From the NCBI RefSeq assembly GCF_030812595.1, contig NZ_JAUSSZ010000016.1:1-64000 (forward strand): a stretch of DNA of 64,000 bases, written 5' to 3'. Source of the DNA: Arthrobacter bambusae (lineage in GTDB: Bacteria; Actinomycetota; Actinomycetes; Actinomycetales; Micrococcaceae). A program made the position numbers and the translations under genes. How positions within the stretch are numbered: the stretch's first letter is position 1; each line of letters opens with the position of its first letter. Of this stretch, positions 1 through 8,468 are shown one piece after another. The notes below the pieces were generated by a model that was given only the letters and a program-made list of their open reading frames with translations, had not been told where the DNA came from and did no database searches.

Positions 1-396
1 ACCAAGTCCAACCTGATCCTGGGCATGGGCGAAACCCGCGAAGAGATCTCCGAAGCCCTCGCCGATCTGCACGCCGCCGGCTGCGACCTGATCACGATCA
101 CCCAGTACCTGCGCCCCTCCGAACGGCACCTGCCCGTGGACCGCTGGGTCAAGCCCCAGGAATTCGTGGACCTCGCCACCGAAGCCGAGGAAATCGGCTT
201 CCTCGGCGTCATGTCCGGCCCCCTGGTCCGCTCCTCCTACCGCGCCGGTCGCCTCTGGGCCACCGCGATGCGCAAGAAAGGCCGCGAAATCCCCGCGCAC
301 CTAGAGCACATTGCCCACATCGCCGAGGGCATCCAGGACTCCGGCACCACCCGCCAGGAAGCCCGCACCCTCCTCGCACACCACGCAACGGCCTGA
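1..396 (+). CDS. lipA: Lipoyl synthase, C-terminal part (cut by window start)
   Basis: Radical-SAM enzyme that inserts two sulfurs into protein-bound octanoyl groups to make lipoyl cofactor. Only the last 131 residues lie in the window; the reading frame is open from base 1. The segment has the family landmarks GMGETREE, DLITITQYLRPS and GVMSGPLVRSSYRAGRL. It then runs about 40 residues past the point where many LipA proteins stop (ends HHATA). The iron-sulfur cysteine motifs would be upstream and cannot be checked. An AAGGAG site 5 bases before the next ATG (413) and a gap of only 16 bases suggest cotranscription with the folate gene that follows. Confidence 0.93.
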   Translation, partial: TKSNLILGMGETREEISEALADLHAAGCDLITITQYLRPSERHLPVDRWVKPQEFVDLATEAEEIGFLGVMSGPLVRSSYRAGRLWATAMRKKGREIPAHLEHIAHIAEGIQDSGTTRQEARTLLAHHATA

Positions 397-412
397 CCCG
401 CAAGGAGCCAGC

Positions 413-1243
413 ATGTTCCCCACCCGGATTGAAATCATTCCCTCAGAGGGAATCGTCGAGGAAGTCCAGGCCGCAGTGCCGCTTTCCACACCGCTTACCG
501 TCACGTGCCTGCCCCATCATGGCATCGCACGGACCATGGAGGTCTCGATAAAGCTCAGCCTCCTCGGCTACAACGTGGTTCCGCACCTCTCCGCACACGG
601 ACTGGAGCATCGGGCACAGCTTGCCGGCATCCTCCGGGACTGCGAGGTCGCCGGGATCCGGGAGGTATTCGCCATCGGTGGGGACGGGCCTCTTGGTGCC
701 GGCCCCTACCAATCGAGCCTTCCCCTCTTGGCGGACATCGCCGAGTACACCGGCGGTCGCATCACCGCGGGCATCGCCGGGTACCCCGAGGGGCATCCTT
801 CCGTGAGCGGGCTGGACTTGCTGGATGCCCTGTTGGCCAAACAGCACTTGGCCACGCATGTTGTCACGCAGATGTGCTTCTCCGCCCCGAAGATCCTCGA
901 TTATGCGGCACTATTGCGCCGTGAAGGCGTCGAGCTTCCGGTGTGGGCAGGGGTGGCCGGGGCAGTTCCCCTGACAAAACTGCTGGCCCTGGCAACCCAA
1001 ATCGGCGTCGGGACATCCCTGAAGTTCCTCAGCAATAAAGGAACCCTCGCCCTCAAGCTTCTGGGCGGGGACAAGTACTCGCCGCAAAGCCTGGTTTCCG
1101 AGCTCACGGCGCACCCGGAAGGCGTCTCGGGAATCCATCTTTACAGTTTCAACCGACTCGACATGCCCGTCTGGGAGCGAAGCGAGCTGCCCGGTGCAGC
1201 GGGCAGCGAAGCAGCAGCCGCCCGGCCGCCGCTGACCGCCTAG
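413..1243 (+). CDS. Methylenetetrahydrofolate reductase-like protein
   Basis: A 276-residue protein resembling the MetF/MTHFR TIM-barrel family, which reduces 5,10-methylene-THF with an FAD cofactor. Family-like stretches are VTCLPHHG near the start, IREVFAIGGDGPLGAGPYQSS in the middle and GIAGYPEGHP followed by THVVTQMCFSA. The open frame extends back to 311, but ATG 413 is chosen because AAGGAG sits 5 bases before it. It follows lipA closely; lipoate-dependent glycine cleavage makes methylene-THF, so the pairing suggests one-carbon metabolism. Actinobacterial relatives also occur in demethylation pathways, so the exact role (methionine supply or C1 catabolism) is not settled. Confidence 0.8.
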   Translation: MFPTRIEIIPSEGIVEEVQAAVPLSTPLTVTCLPHHGIARTMEVSIKLSLLGYNVVPHLSAHGLEHRAQLAGILRDCEVAGIREVFAIGGDGPLGAGPYQSSLPLLADIAEYTGGRITAGIAGYPEGHPSVSGLDLLDALLAKQHLATHVVTQMCFSAPKILDYAALLRREGVELPVWAGVAGAVPLTKLLALATQIGVGTSLKFLSNKGTLALKLLGGDKYSPQSLVSELTAHPEGVSGIHLYSFNRLDMPVWERSELPGAAGSEAAAARPPLTA

Positions 1244-1272
1244 GTCCCGGGGACCCCTAGCTCCCCGGGACC
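1243..1272. terminator. Bidirectional hairpin terminator
   Basis: Perfect 11-bp inverted repeat, GGTCCCGGGGA at 1243-1253 and its complement at 1262-1272, with an 8-base loop. It lies exactly at the convergent ends of the MTHFR-like gene and the anti-sigma gene; the stem overlaps both stop codons. There is no T-tract, as is usual for high-GC terminators. Confidence 0.7.
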
Positions 1273-1973
1273 GAAATCACCGCGACCGTCTTCTGGGCGT
1301 CATCGCGCAGTTCCACGCCCGAAATCCCGGCGAGCTGGACCGGCGTCGCCCCGGTGACCTTGATGTGGCCGCCCGGGGTTGCGGTCCAACCGCAGGCCAT
1401 TTCCTCCGTGCCGTCGCGGCCCTTGACCCACAGGTACATCGTGCCTTGCGGCGGCATGCTGCGGCCTTCGAGCTGCAGTTCGGTCCCCCACGCCTTCCTG
1501 ACGAGCCCAACCGTAAGCTGCAGGCCGTTGTCCGTCTGGACCGAGTAGCTGGCGTCAGGCTTGGGTGGCTGGTTCAACACGGGTCCCGCCAGTATGCCCA
1601 ACCCCAGGCAAGCGGCGGCCACGGCACCCACCAGAGCCGTCCACCGGCGTCGGACTTTCCGCCGCCGTGCCGCCACCTTCAAGAGAATCGGCTGCGGCAG
1701 CGTTTCTGGGAAAACCCCCATAGGCGAGCGGGCGTCCGAAGGGGAGGGCGGACCAGTCGCGAAGGGCTCGACGGCGGGGCGCCCGGCGGCGAGCGCGACG
1801 GCGTCGGGCACGGGGACTGCGTCGAGGAGGGCCGGGAGGCTCTCCAGCTCGCCCAACTCGAGCCGGCAATCCGCGCAAGTTGCGAGGTGCTCCTCGAAAC
1901 TCCTGGCCTCAGCAGGCTCCAGGCCGCCGAGCAAGTAGGCGCCCAGCAATTGGTGAAGTCCGGTTTCGTTCAC
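1257..1973 (-). CDS. Zinc-binding anti-sigma factor (RslA-like)
   Basis: Predicted 238-residue membrane protein that holds the adjacent ECF sigma factor inactive. Residues 29-36 have the zf-HC2 zinc motif H-x3-C-x2-C (H29, C33, C36). A basic stretch (RRRKVRRR) precedes one transmembrane helix at about 112-133, followed by an extracytoplasmic domain of about 100 residues that looks like an anti-sigma-K/RskA C-terminal domain. The GTG start at 1973 overlaps the sigma stop codon (GTGA), so the two are translationally coupled; the longer open frame upstream is in the sigma gene's shadow. A redox-sensitive zinc site is known for RslA and is inferred here. Confidence 0.88.
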   Translation of the reverse strand: MNETGLHQLLGAYLLGGLEPAEARSFEEHLATCADCRLELGELESLPALLDAVPVPDAVALAAGRPAVEPFATGPPSPSDARSPMGVFPETLPQPILLKVAARRRKVRRRWTALVGAVAAACLGLGILAGPVLNQPPKPDASYSVQTDNGLQLTVGLVRKAWGTELQLEGRSMPPQGTMYLWVKGRDGTEEMACGWTATPGGHIKVTGATPVQLAGISGVELRDDAQKTVAVISVPGS

Positions 1974-2470
1974 CGCTGCACCCCCATTTCGTCGAGAATC
2001 GTTCGAAGCGCCCTGACAGCGTAGAAGGCCCGGGATTTCACCGTGCCGCTGGGGATATTGAGCCTCAGCGCGGCCTCGTTCACCGTGAAACGTTCGTAAT
2101 GCAGGGCAACGAGGACCTCCCGGTGTTCGGTGCTGAGCCGCAGGAGCGCCTCCTCCATCAGGACCCGGTTGAGGAGCTCGTCGACTCGCTCCGTGGCTTC
2201 CTCCGGGTCCGCCATGTCGCGTTCGGAGGCTTCTGCCGGGCGCCGCTGGGCCTTGCGGTAGTTGTCGATGATGACGTTGCGGGCAGTGCGGAACAAATAG
2301 CTGCGCAGGCTGCCGGTGATCTGCGGGGCGTGCTGCCACACGCGAAGGATGGTTTCCTGCACCACGTCCTCAGCCAAGTGCGCGTCCGGCGTGCAGCTGA
2401 GCACGAAGCGGCGCAGGGCTGTGCCATGGTCGCGGTAGATCGCGGCCACCACGTCCTCGTCGAGCGGCAT
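1970..2470 (-). CDS. ECF RNA polymerase sigma factor (SigL-like)
   Basis: 166-residue ECF sigma factor. Region 2 spans about residues 12-80 (DVVQETILRVWQHA, LFRTARNVIIDNYRK) and region 4 about 105-160 (LSTEHREVLVALHYE, IPSGTVKSRAFYAVRALR). The sequence resembles mycobacterial SigL. ATG 2470 is chosen because AAGGAGG lies 5 bases upstream, although the frame is open to 2560. It is encoded with its anti-sigma in a GTGA overlap and is divergent from a secreted lipoprotein gene. Both transcripts start from the same promoter sequence type, implying autoregulation. Confidence 0.9.
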   Translation of the reverse strand: MPLDEDVVAAIYRDHGTALRRFVLSCTPDAHLAEDVVQETILRVWQHAPQITGSLRSYLFRTARNVIIDNYRKAQRRPAEASERDMADPEEATERVDELLNRVLMEEALLRLSTEHREVLVALHYERFTVNEAALRLNIPSGTVKSRAFYAVRALRTILDEMGVQR

Positions 2471-2510
2471 CGGCGCCTCCTTGGTGCTCGGCTTCCCCTT
2501 CTCCTGCGAT

Positions 2511-2538
2511 ACGACGCGTCCGCCACGGAAAAGGTTCA
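2511..2538 (-). promoter_or_regulatory. ECF-type promoter for the sigma/anti-sigma genes
   Basis: On the minus strand TGAACC (2538-2533) is followed after exactly 16 bases by CGTCGT (2516-2511). The predicted start point lies about 35 bases before the sigma ATG. TGAACC-N16-CGT agrees with promoters known for SigL-type ECF factors. The -35 is 7 bases from the -35 of an identical promoter on the other strand. Confidence 0.72.
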
Positions 2539-2545
2539 AGCCCCG

Positions 2546-2573
2546 TGAACCATTCTTCACCCGGCGGCGTCGT
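2546..2573 (+). promoter_or_regulatory. ECF-type promoter for the lipoprotein gene
   Basis: TGAACC at 2546-2551, a 16-base spacer, then CGTCGT at 2568-2573: hexamers and spacer identical to those of the opposing sigma-factor promoter. It lies 50-80 bases before the lipoprotein ATG, making that gene a predicted target of the neighbouring ECF sigma factor. Confidence 0.72.
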
Positions 2574-2624
2574 ACGGGTTAGCTTCCGGCCCTTCCGCGG
2601 CCGGGCCAACCAGAGGAGCAAACC

Positions 2625-3191
2625 ATGAAGAAACCACTCAGCACCGGTCTCGGCGTCCTTGCTCTGGCATTCGCCCTCGCCGCATGCGGAGGTAGCCCCG
2701 GCACGTCCCCTTCCTCAAGCGCTGCGGCGTCCAGCCCATCGGCGTCGACTTCGGCGTCGTCGAGCGCTCCTAGCTCCCCGGCGTCGAGCGCTCCAGCGGC
2801 CGCGGCGGAACTGAAGACGGCGACGTCGAGTGCCGGCGAGAGGGTGGTGGCCGCCAACGGCAAGAGCGTCTACTTCTTCACCAAGGACGTCAAAGGTTCC
2901 GGAAAGAGCGCCTGCACCGGCGGTTGCGCTGCTTCCTGGCCGGCCGTGACGACGACGTCGGCCACACCCGCAGTTGACGGCGTGAGTGGAACCATCGGAA
3001 CCATCCCCACGGCGGACGGCAAGATGCAGATCACCATCAACGGCATGCCTATCTACTTCTACTCCAAGGACGAAGACTCCAGTGACACCTATGGCCAAGG
3101 CGTCGGCGGTGTGTGGTTCCTGGTCAGCCCCTCCGGCTCCGTGATGACCCCGGGCAGCAGCACCCCAAGCGGCAGCAGCATGGGCTACTGA
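2625..3191 (+). CDS. Secreted lipoprotein with COG4315-type repeats
   Basis: 188-residue lipoprotein. The signal peptide ends in lipobox LAAC (Cys21), giving a diacylglyceryl-anchored mature protein. A Ser/Ala/Pro-rich linker (about 25-62) precedes a domain with the pattern of secreted repeats of unknown function (PF03640/COG4315): KSVYFFTKD, ACTGGCAASWP, then PIYFYSKDEDSSDTYGQGVGGVWFLVSP. The paired cysteines in ACTGGC may form a disulfide. The function of the family is unknown. The shared ECF promoter suggests it acts in the envelope stress response controlled by the sigma factor. GAGGAG-like ribosome site upstream of ATG 2625. Confidence 0.87.
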   Translation: MKKPLSTGLGVLALAFALAACGGSPGTSPSSSAAASSPSASTSASSSAPSSPASSAPAAAAELKTATSSAGERVVAANGKSVYFFTKDVKGSGKSACTGGCAASWPAVTTTSATPAVDGVSGTIGTIPTADGKMQITINGMPIYFYSKDEDSSDTYGQGVGGVWFLVSPSGSVMTPGSSTPSGSSMGY

Positions 3192-3338
3192 AACGCTCGC
3201 TCACTTATGCGGCCCAAACGGCAAACGCCCGCTCAGATCTCTCCGGACCGGCCGGAAGATCTGAGCGGGCGTTTACCTAAAAGGCCCTAAAAGTGGACGG
3301 GCGTCCGCGTTTGCACCCTTATAGGTGAGCGAGCGTTT
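3191..3338. repeat. Nested long inverted repeats between convergent genes
   Basis: Outer arms: 3191-3208 pairs with 3321-3338 (18 bp, one mismatch, core GTGAGCGAGCGTTT). Inner arms: 3223-3240 pairs perfectly with 3257-3274 (18 bp, core AAACGCCCGCTCAGATCT) around a 16-base loop that itself holds TCCGG/CCGGA. The right outer arm runs into the stop codon of the DMP19 gene. It probably ends transcription from both sides, but two nested 18-bp stems are more than a terminator needs. Confidence 0.8.
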
Positions 3339-4197
3339 AGGCGTCTTCGAACTCGTCAGCGTCCTCGAACTCGACGGCGGCGATGATTTCCTTCGTCTCC
3401 GGGTGGATCATGAAGGCTTCGTCGTCCTCTTCGATCATGATGTAGTTGCCGTGGTCGGTGGTGAAGTGCCAGGCGAGGATCGTCTCGCCGTCGTGCTCAT
3501 AGTTGGGATCGCCCATGGTGATCTTCTCCAGGTTGAAGCCGGCGACGTCGCACAGTTCGCGAATGATGAGCTCGAATTCAGGGGCGTTCTCAAGTTCCGC
3601 TTCGGCGGCCTCGGCCTGACGCTCTTCGAGGTTCGGAATGAGGGCCACGCGCTCGGCGATGTGGGCTTTGAGCTCCTCGTCGTCCAAGTAGAGCACGCCG
3701 TCCTGGCTGCGGAGCCACGCGGCGTTGAGTTCGATGATGTCTTCGGTCTCCAGGAGGGAATCGAATTCGCGGTCCAGGGCTTCGAGTTCAGCGACGGCTT
3801 CCGGGGCCTCTCCGGACTCGTCAAGGTCGCCATCCAAGTAAGCCTCGGCGTCGTCCTCGGACAGCGCGTCGAACGCTGCAGCGGTGCGGTTGAACAGCTC
3901 AAGGTGGCCCTTGGCGCCCATTCCTTCGAGGCCTTCCCGGACAAACGCATCCACTTCTTCGCGTTCCGGAACGGTGAACACGTACTGGGCGAAACCCCCC
4001 GCGAGTGCCTGTGTGAGGTAGTAGTCCACAAAGTAGCTGCGCAGCGCGTTGGGAGCGATTTCCTCATGGTTGAGGAGCGCCTCGTACATCTCGTTGACCA
4101 CGGTGACGTTCGCGTCCACAACGTCTGCGTTGCTGGCCTCGATGCTGTCCTTCGTCAGAACTGTTACGTACCTAAAGGTGGTCTCATTGGTAGTCAT
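3337..4197 (-). CDS. DMP19/DUF4375-like acidic protein
   Basis: 286-residue, strongly acidic cytoplasmic protein with no signal or membrane segment. Residues about 33-80 (NEMYEALLNHEEIAPNALRSYFVDYYLTQALAGGFAQYVF) match the DUF4375 pattern, a family named after the DNA-mimic protein DMP19. The second half is acidic with repeated Glu/Asp runs and ends EFEDADEFEDA. AGGAAAT precedes the ATG at 4197. DNA mimicry is known for one family member only; here the charge pattern is merely compatible with it. Confidence 0.7.
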   Translation of the reverse strand: MTTNETTFRYVTVLTKDSIEASNADVVDANVTVVNEMYEALLNHEEIAPNALRSYFVDYYLTQALAGGFAQYVFTVPEREEVDAFVREGLEGMGAKGHLELFNRTAAAFDALSEDDAEAYLDGDLDESGEAPEAVAELEALDREFDSLLETEDIIELNAAWLRSQDGVLYLDDEELKAHIAERVALIPNLEERQAEAAEAELENAPEFELIIRELCDVAGFNLEKITMGDPNYEHDGETILAWHFTTDHGNYIMIEEDDEAFMIHPETKEIIAAVEFEDADEFEDA

Positions 4198-4364
4198 GGG
4201 ATTTCCTCACTGCTAAGAAGCTTGTGCTGCTCCGGACCCTTTCAACGTACGCGGGGGCGGTTGTCGGGCAAGCTAGGCCGAGGTGAACGTCCGGCAAAGT
4301 TTCAGGGCCGGTCGCCGCTGGCTAGGATTCATAGATAGCCTCCTGCCGAAAGTAGCCCGAACGA

Positions 4365-7300
4365 ATGCCTTCCCGCTCAGACGACTCCTGGGAACTGGCG
4401 ATTCAGACACCCGCCATTAACGACCGCTCCCTCGCGGCTGGCCTGGCCTATGCCATGGGAAGCCGGGTCAGCGGCATCACTTTCGATTCCGCCACGGGCC
4501 TGATGATGGGCAAGGTCATGGGCAGCGGCCCCTCGCCGTATTCGACGTCGGCCAAGCTGGTCCGCAAACCCGGTGGCTGGAGCTGCACCGTGGGCGTGTG
4601 CAGTTGCCCCGTCCGCAAGGACTGCAAACACGTGGCCGCCCTTCTCTTCGCCGCCGAAGACCATCCCGCCGTGCGTGCACAGCTGCTGAGCGCGCCGGTT
4701 CTCGGGCAGACCGCCCGGCCTGGGGCAAGCGTGCAGAGACCGGCCTGGGAGCAGGCCCTCAACAAGCTCATCGCCACTCCGGGGACCGCTCCGCAAGGCC
4801 AAGGCCTCCCCTTGGCACTGGCGTTCGAGGTGGAAGAGCCGGCGCCGCACTTCTCCTACACAGGCCGGCGGGATCCGGTCCGCAGCGTTCGCCAGCTTAA
4901 GGCCCGCCCGGTGATGATGGGGGCCAAGGGCAAGTGGATCCGGGGCGACGTTTCCTGGACCAACCTGAACTACCTGGGCTACAAGCGCGAGTTCAACGAA
5001 GCGCATATCGGCTGGATGCAGGACTTCCTGGCGGCGCATTCCACCTCAGACTACCGGCAGCTCACGTCCAGCATGTGGCTGCTGCTCAACGAATTCGCCG
5101 GCAAGAACCTGTGGAGCCTCCTGGCCGAGGCCGGGAAGATCGGGGTTTCGCTTATCCACTCCGGCGGGGCCGAACCGGTCCGCATCGCTCGGGAGCCCGC
5201 CGTCGTCGGTCTTGACCTCAGCCGGCCCGACGACGGCCTGCAGCTCGCGCCGTCGGTGGCCTTGGGTGCGGACGCCCTTGATCCGGCGACCTTGGGATTA
5301 ATTGGGCGCCCCGCGCACGGCTTGTTCTTCACGGGTCCAGGCGAGGGGCGCTTGCCCGGCGTATCGGCACCCGAGAACCTCATCACGCTGGCTCCGCTGG
5401 AGGGCGGTGAATCGCAGGAACTCCTCGATTTTGTCATGGGCGCATCCCGGCTCCAGATCCCGGCGAAGGACGAGGAACGATTCCTCACGGCGTTCTATCC
5501 GAAACTCAGGCAGTCCGCCAGGGTCACGGCCGCGGACCATTCCGTGGAGTTGCCCGTCCTCGCCGTGCCCACGCTGTCCTTGCTGGCGAACTACGGCTCA
5601 GACCACAGGGTGCGCCTGCACTGGGAGTGGCACTACAAGGCCGGCAAGCTCGTAACAGCCCAGCCCCTTTGGCGCCACCCGGATGACCACGGCTACCGCG
5701 ACGACGTCGAGGAAGCCCGGATCCTGGAGTCGGTGGGCCGGCCGTGGGATGTGGTTGCCGCACTCGGCGAGTCGTCGAGCGGAGGATGGGGGGCTCCACG
5801 CCTGGCGGCCTCGGTAGCCCTTGACGGGCTCGACACCCTCGCCTTCACCGAGGAAGTATTGCCCCGGCTGCGCGAGTTGCCCGACGTCGTCGTGGAGACC
5901 TCCGGCGAGATCGCCGACTACCGCGAAGCCACCGAGGCTCCCGTCGTGTCCATCTCGACCAAAGCCACCGACAGCCGCGACTGGTTCGATCTGGGCATCG
6001 TCATCACGCTCGAGGGCGAACCTGTGTCCTTCGCCGCAGTGTTTTCCGCACTCGCCGCCGGCCAAAGCAGGATGTTGCTGCCCAGCGGCGCCTATTTCTC
6101 ATTGGACCTGCCCGAGTTGCACCAACTCCGCGCGCTGATCGACGAGGCCAGGTCCTTGCAGGACAACCCGGACCGGCATGGCACCTTGCAAATCAGCCGC
6201 TTCCAGGCCGGGCTTTGGGATGAGCTGGCGCAGTTGGGGATTGTGGACGAGCAGGCGGCCGCATGGCGCGAGGCCGTGGGCGGCTTGCTCGACGACGACA
6301 TGACCGGGCTGCCGCTGCCGAGTTCGCTCGATGCCGAGCTCCGTCCGTACCAGCTGGAGGGCTTCAACTGGCTGAGTTTCCTCTACCGCCACAGCCTGGG
6401 CGGTGTCCTTGCCGACGACATGGGCCTCGGCAAGACAGTGCAGGCGATTGCCTTGATGTGCGCGGCGAAGGAGCAAGCTGAATCCAACACCGCCGGAGCC
6501 GCCCCTCACGCCCCATTCCTAGTGGTAGCCCCCACCAGCGTCGTGGGCAACTGGGCGGCAGAGGTACAGCGCTTCGCGCCCGGGCTGCGCGTAAAGACCA
6601 TCGGTGAGACGTTCGCCAAGAGTGGTGCGGAACCGCAGGAAGCCATGTCCGGGACCGACGTCGTAATCACCTCCTATGCTCTGTTCCGGATCGACTACGA
6701 AGCCTACGCAGCCAAGGAATGGGCCGGGCTCATGCTCGACGAAGCCCAGTTCGTCAAGAACCACCAGTCCAAGGCGTACCAGTGCGCCCGGAAACTCCCG
6801 GCATCCTTCAAGCTGGCCATCACCGGCACGCCGCTTGAGAACAACCTCATGGAATTCTGGGCGCTGACCTCGATCGTGGCGCCCGGGCTGTTCTCGAGCC
6901 CGCGCCGCTTCGCGGAGTACTACCAAAAGCCGGTCGAAAAGAACGGCGACAAGGCCCAGCTTGCCAAGCTCCGCCGTCGGGTCCGTCCCCTGATGATGCG
7001 CCGCACCAAGGAGCAAGTCATCAAGGACCTGCCGCCCAAGCAGGAGCAGGTGCTGGAGGTGGTGCTGAACCCGCGGCACCAGAAGGTGTACCAGACGCAT
7101 CTGCAGCGCGAGCGGCAGAAAATCCTGGGACTCATCGACGACGTCAACAAGAACCGCTTCACTATTTTCCAGTCGCTCACCCTGCTGCGGCAGCTGAGCC
7201 TGGACGTCTCCCTCGTGGACGAGTCACTGTCCGCAGTGCGCTCGTCCAAGCTGGACGTGTTGTTCGAACAGCTCGAGGACATCGTTGCCGAGGGCCACAG

Positions 7301-7748
7301 GGCGCTCATCTTCAGCCAATTCACGGGCTTCCTGGGCAAGGTCCGGGAGCGGCTTGAGGAAGAGGGTACGGAGTACTGCTACCTCGACGGCGGCACGCGG
7401 AACCGGGCCGACGTCGTGAGTGAATTCAAGAACGGCGCAGCACCGGTGTTCCTCATTTCCTTGAAGGCAGGCGGCTTCGGCCTGAACCTGACCGAGGCCG
7501 ACTATGTGTTCCTGCTGGATCCATGGTGGAATCCGGCCTCCGAAGCGCAGGCCGTGGACCGCACCCACAGGATCGGGCAGGCGAGGAACGTCATGGTGTA
7601 CCGCTTGGTGGCGAAGGACACCATCGAGGAAAAGGTCATGGCCCTCAAGACCAGGAAGTCGCAGCTGTTCGCGGACGTCATGGAAGGCGATGCACTGACT
7701 GGCGGTGCCCTGACGGCGGAGGACCTGGCGGGGCTGTTCGCGGAATAG
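4365..7748 (+). CDS. SNF2-family DEAD/DEAH ATPase with SWIM zinc finger
   Basis: 1127-residue helicase-like protein. An N-terminal SWIM finger (CSCPVRKDCKH, about residues 83-93) is predicted to bind zinc and DNA or protein. A long middle region has SNF2-associated bacterial sequence. The ATPase core starts near 665: motif I DDMGLGKT (about 684-691), motif II DEAQ (about 790) and motif VI QAVDRTHRIGQ (about 1061-1071). These are typical of the RapA/HepA-like bacterial Swi2/Snf2 group, ATP-driven remodelers of DNA-protein complexes. It is monocistronic, reading away from the DMP19 gene; no clear ribosome site precedes ATG 4365, so the start is only likely. Confidence 0.9.
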   Translation: MPSRSDDSWELAIQTPAINDRSLAAGLAYAMGSRVSGITFDSATGLMMGKVMGSGPSPYSTSAKLVRKPGGWSCTVGVCSCPVRKDCKHVAALLFAAEDHPAVRAQLLSAPVLGQTARPGASVQRPAWEQALNKLIATPGTAPQGQGLPLALAFEVEEPAPHFSYTGRRDPVRSVRQLKARPVMMGAKGKWIRGDVSWTNLNYLGYKREFNEAHIGWMQDFLAAHSTSDYRQLTSSMWLLLNEFAGKNLWSLLAEAGKIGVSLIHSGGAEPVRIAREPAVVGLDLSRPDDGLQLAPSVALGADALDPATLGLIGRPAHGLFFTGPGEGRLPGVSAPENLITLAPLEGGESQELLDFVMGASRLQIPAKDEERFLTAFYPKLRQSARVTAADHSVELPVLAVPTLSLLANYGSDHRVRLHWEWHYKAGKLVTAQPLWRHPDDHGYRDDVEEARILESVGRPWDVVAALGESSSGGWGAPRLAASVALDGLDTLAFTEEVLPRLRELPDVVVETSGEIADYREATEAPVVSISTKATDSRDWFDLGIVITLEGEPVSFAAVFSALAAGQSRMLLPSGAYFSLDLPELHQLRALIDEARSLQDNPDRHGTLQISRFQAGLWDELAQLGIVDEQAAAWREAVGGLLDDDMTGLPLPSSLDAELRPYQLEGFNWLSFLYRHSLGGVLADDMGLGKTVQAIALMCAAKEQAESNTAGAAPHAPFLVVAPTSVVGNWAAEVQRFAPGLRVKTIGETFAKSGAEPQEAMSGTDVVITSYALFRIDYEAYAAKEWAGLMLDEAQFVKNHQSKAYQCARKLPASFKLAITGTPLENNLMEFWALTSIVAPGLFSSPRRFAEYYQKPVEKNGDKAQLAKLRRRVRPLMMRRTKEQVIKDLPPKQEQVLEVVLNPRHQKVYQTHLQRERQKILGLIDDVNKNRFTIFQSLTLLRQLSLDVSLVDESLSAVRSSKLDVLFEQLEDIVAEGHRALIFSQFTGFLGKVRERLEEEGTEYCYLDGGTRNRADVVSEFKNGAAPVFLISLKAGGFGLNLTEADYVFLLDPWWNPASEAQAVDRTHRIGQARNVMVYRLVAKDTIEEKVMALKTRKSQLFADVMEGDALTGGALTAEDLAGLFAE

Positions 7749-7799
7749 GGCCGGCCTGGTTCCGATGGAAGACCTCCGGCGCGAACTAGGCTGGACCGC

Positions 7800-8453
7800 A
7801 TGGCGATCATCCATCGAGCAACCCTGAGTCCCAGCAAACTTGAGCTCATCGAAAAGTACCTGCCCGTCCAGCCGTGGTTCACCAAGGACGGCTCCCCACA
7901 GCCCGAACTCCTTGGCGCCTACCGCTTCGATGACCCGGACGGCGAAGTCGGCCTCGAAACCCACCTGGTCTCCCACGACGGCAAGGTCTACCAGGTTCCC
8001 CTGAGCTACAGGGGTTCGGAATTGCCCGGGGCAAAGGACTCGCTTCTTGGCACCATGGAACACTCCGTTTTGGGCACGAGGTGGGTCTACGACGCCTGCG
8101 CAGATCCCGTCTACGTCGTTGCCTTGGCCACCGCCATCCTCACCGGACAGCAGGAAGCCGAACAGTTCGTGGACGTGGACGGCGCGCTGGAGCCACGCAA
8201 GAGTTCGGTCAACGTCAAAGGCGGCGGGAAGCCCGGAAGCGAGGTCCCGTCGGTGACCCCCGCAGCCCCGGTCACGAACGACGGCGTCACCAGCATCGAA
8301 GCCGGCCAGCTCACCCTGCGGATAAACCGGGTTCTGGATTTGGGAACACAAGGTCCGGAAGATGCGGCTGCCCTGCGTGGCACCGGGACTCTCAAAGGCA
8401 CGTGGGCCGGCCAAGAAGCGCCGGTGCTGCTGGCGTCCCTCTCGCAGCGCTAA
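7800..8453 (+). CDS. Maltokinase N-terminal cap-like protein
   Basis: 217-residue protein that starts MAIIHRATLSPSKLELIEKYLP and continues QPWF, the pattern of the N-terminal cap domain of actinobacterial maltokinases (Mak_N_cap), here as a stand-alone protein without the kinase domain. Such solitary cap proteins are common in actinobacteria and of unknown function; a role in trehalose/glycogen metabolism is inference. It begins 52 bases after the helicase stop on the same strand. Confidence 0.72.
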   Translation: MAIIHRATLSPSKLELIEKYLPVQPWFTKDGSPQPELLGAYRFDDPDGEVGLETHLVSHDGKVYQVPLSYRGSELPGAKDSLLGTMEHSVLGTRWVYDACADPVYVVALATAILTGQQEAEQFVDVDGALEPRKSSVNVKGGGKPGSEVPSVTPAAPVTNDGVTSIEAGQLTLRINRVLDLGTQGPEDAAALRGTGTLKGTWAGQEAPVLLASLSQR

Positions 8454-8468
8454 GGGGGCTACTCCCCC
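8454..8468. terminator. Short GC hairpin between convergent genes
   Basis: GGGGG (8454-8458), 5-base loop, CCCCC (8464-8468), sitting between the stop of the cap-like gene and the stop of hspR. Small, so a weak bidirectional terminator at best. Confidence 0.4.
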
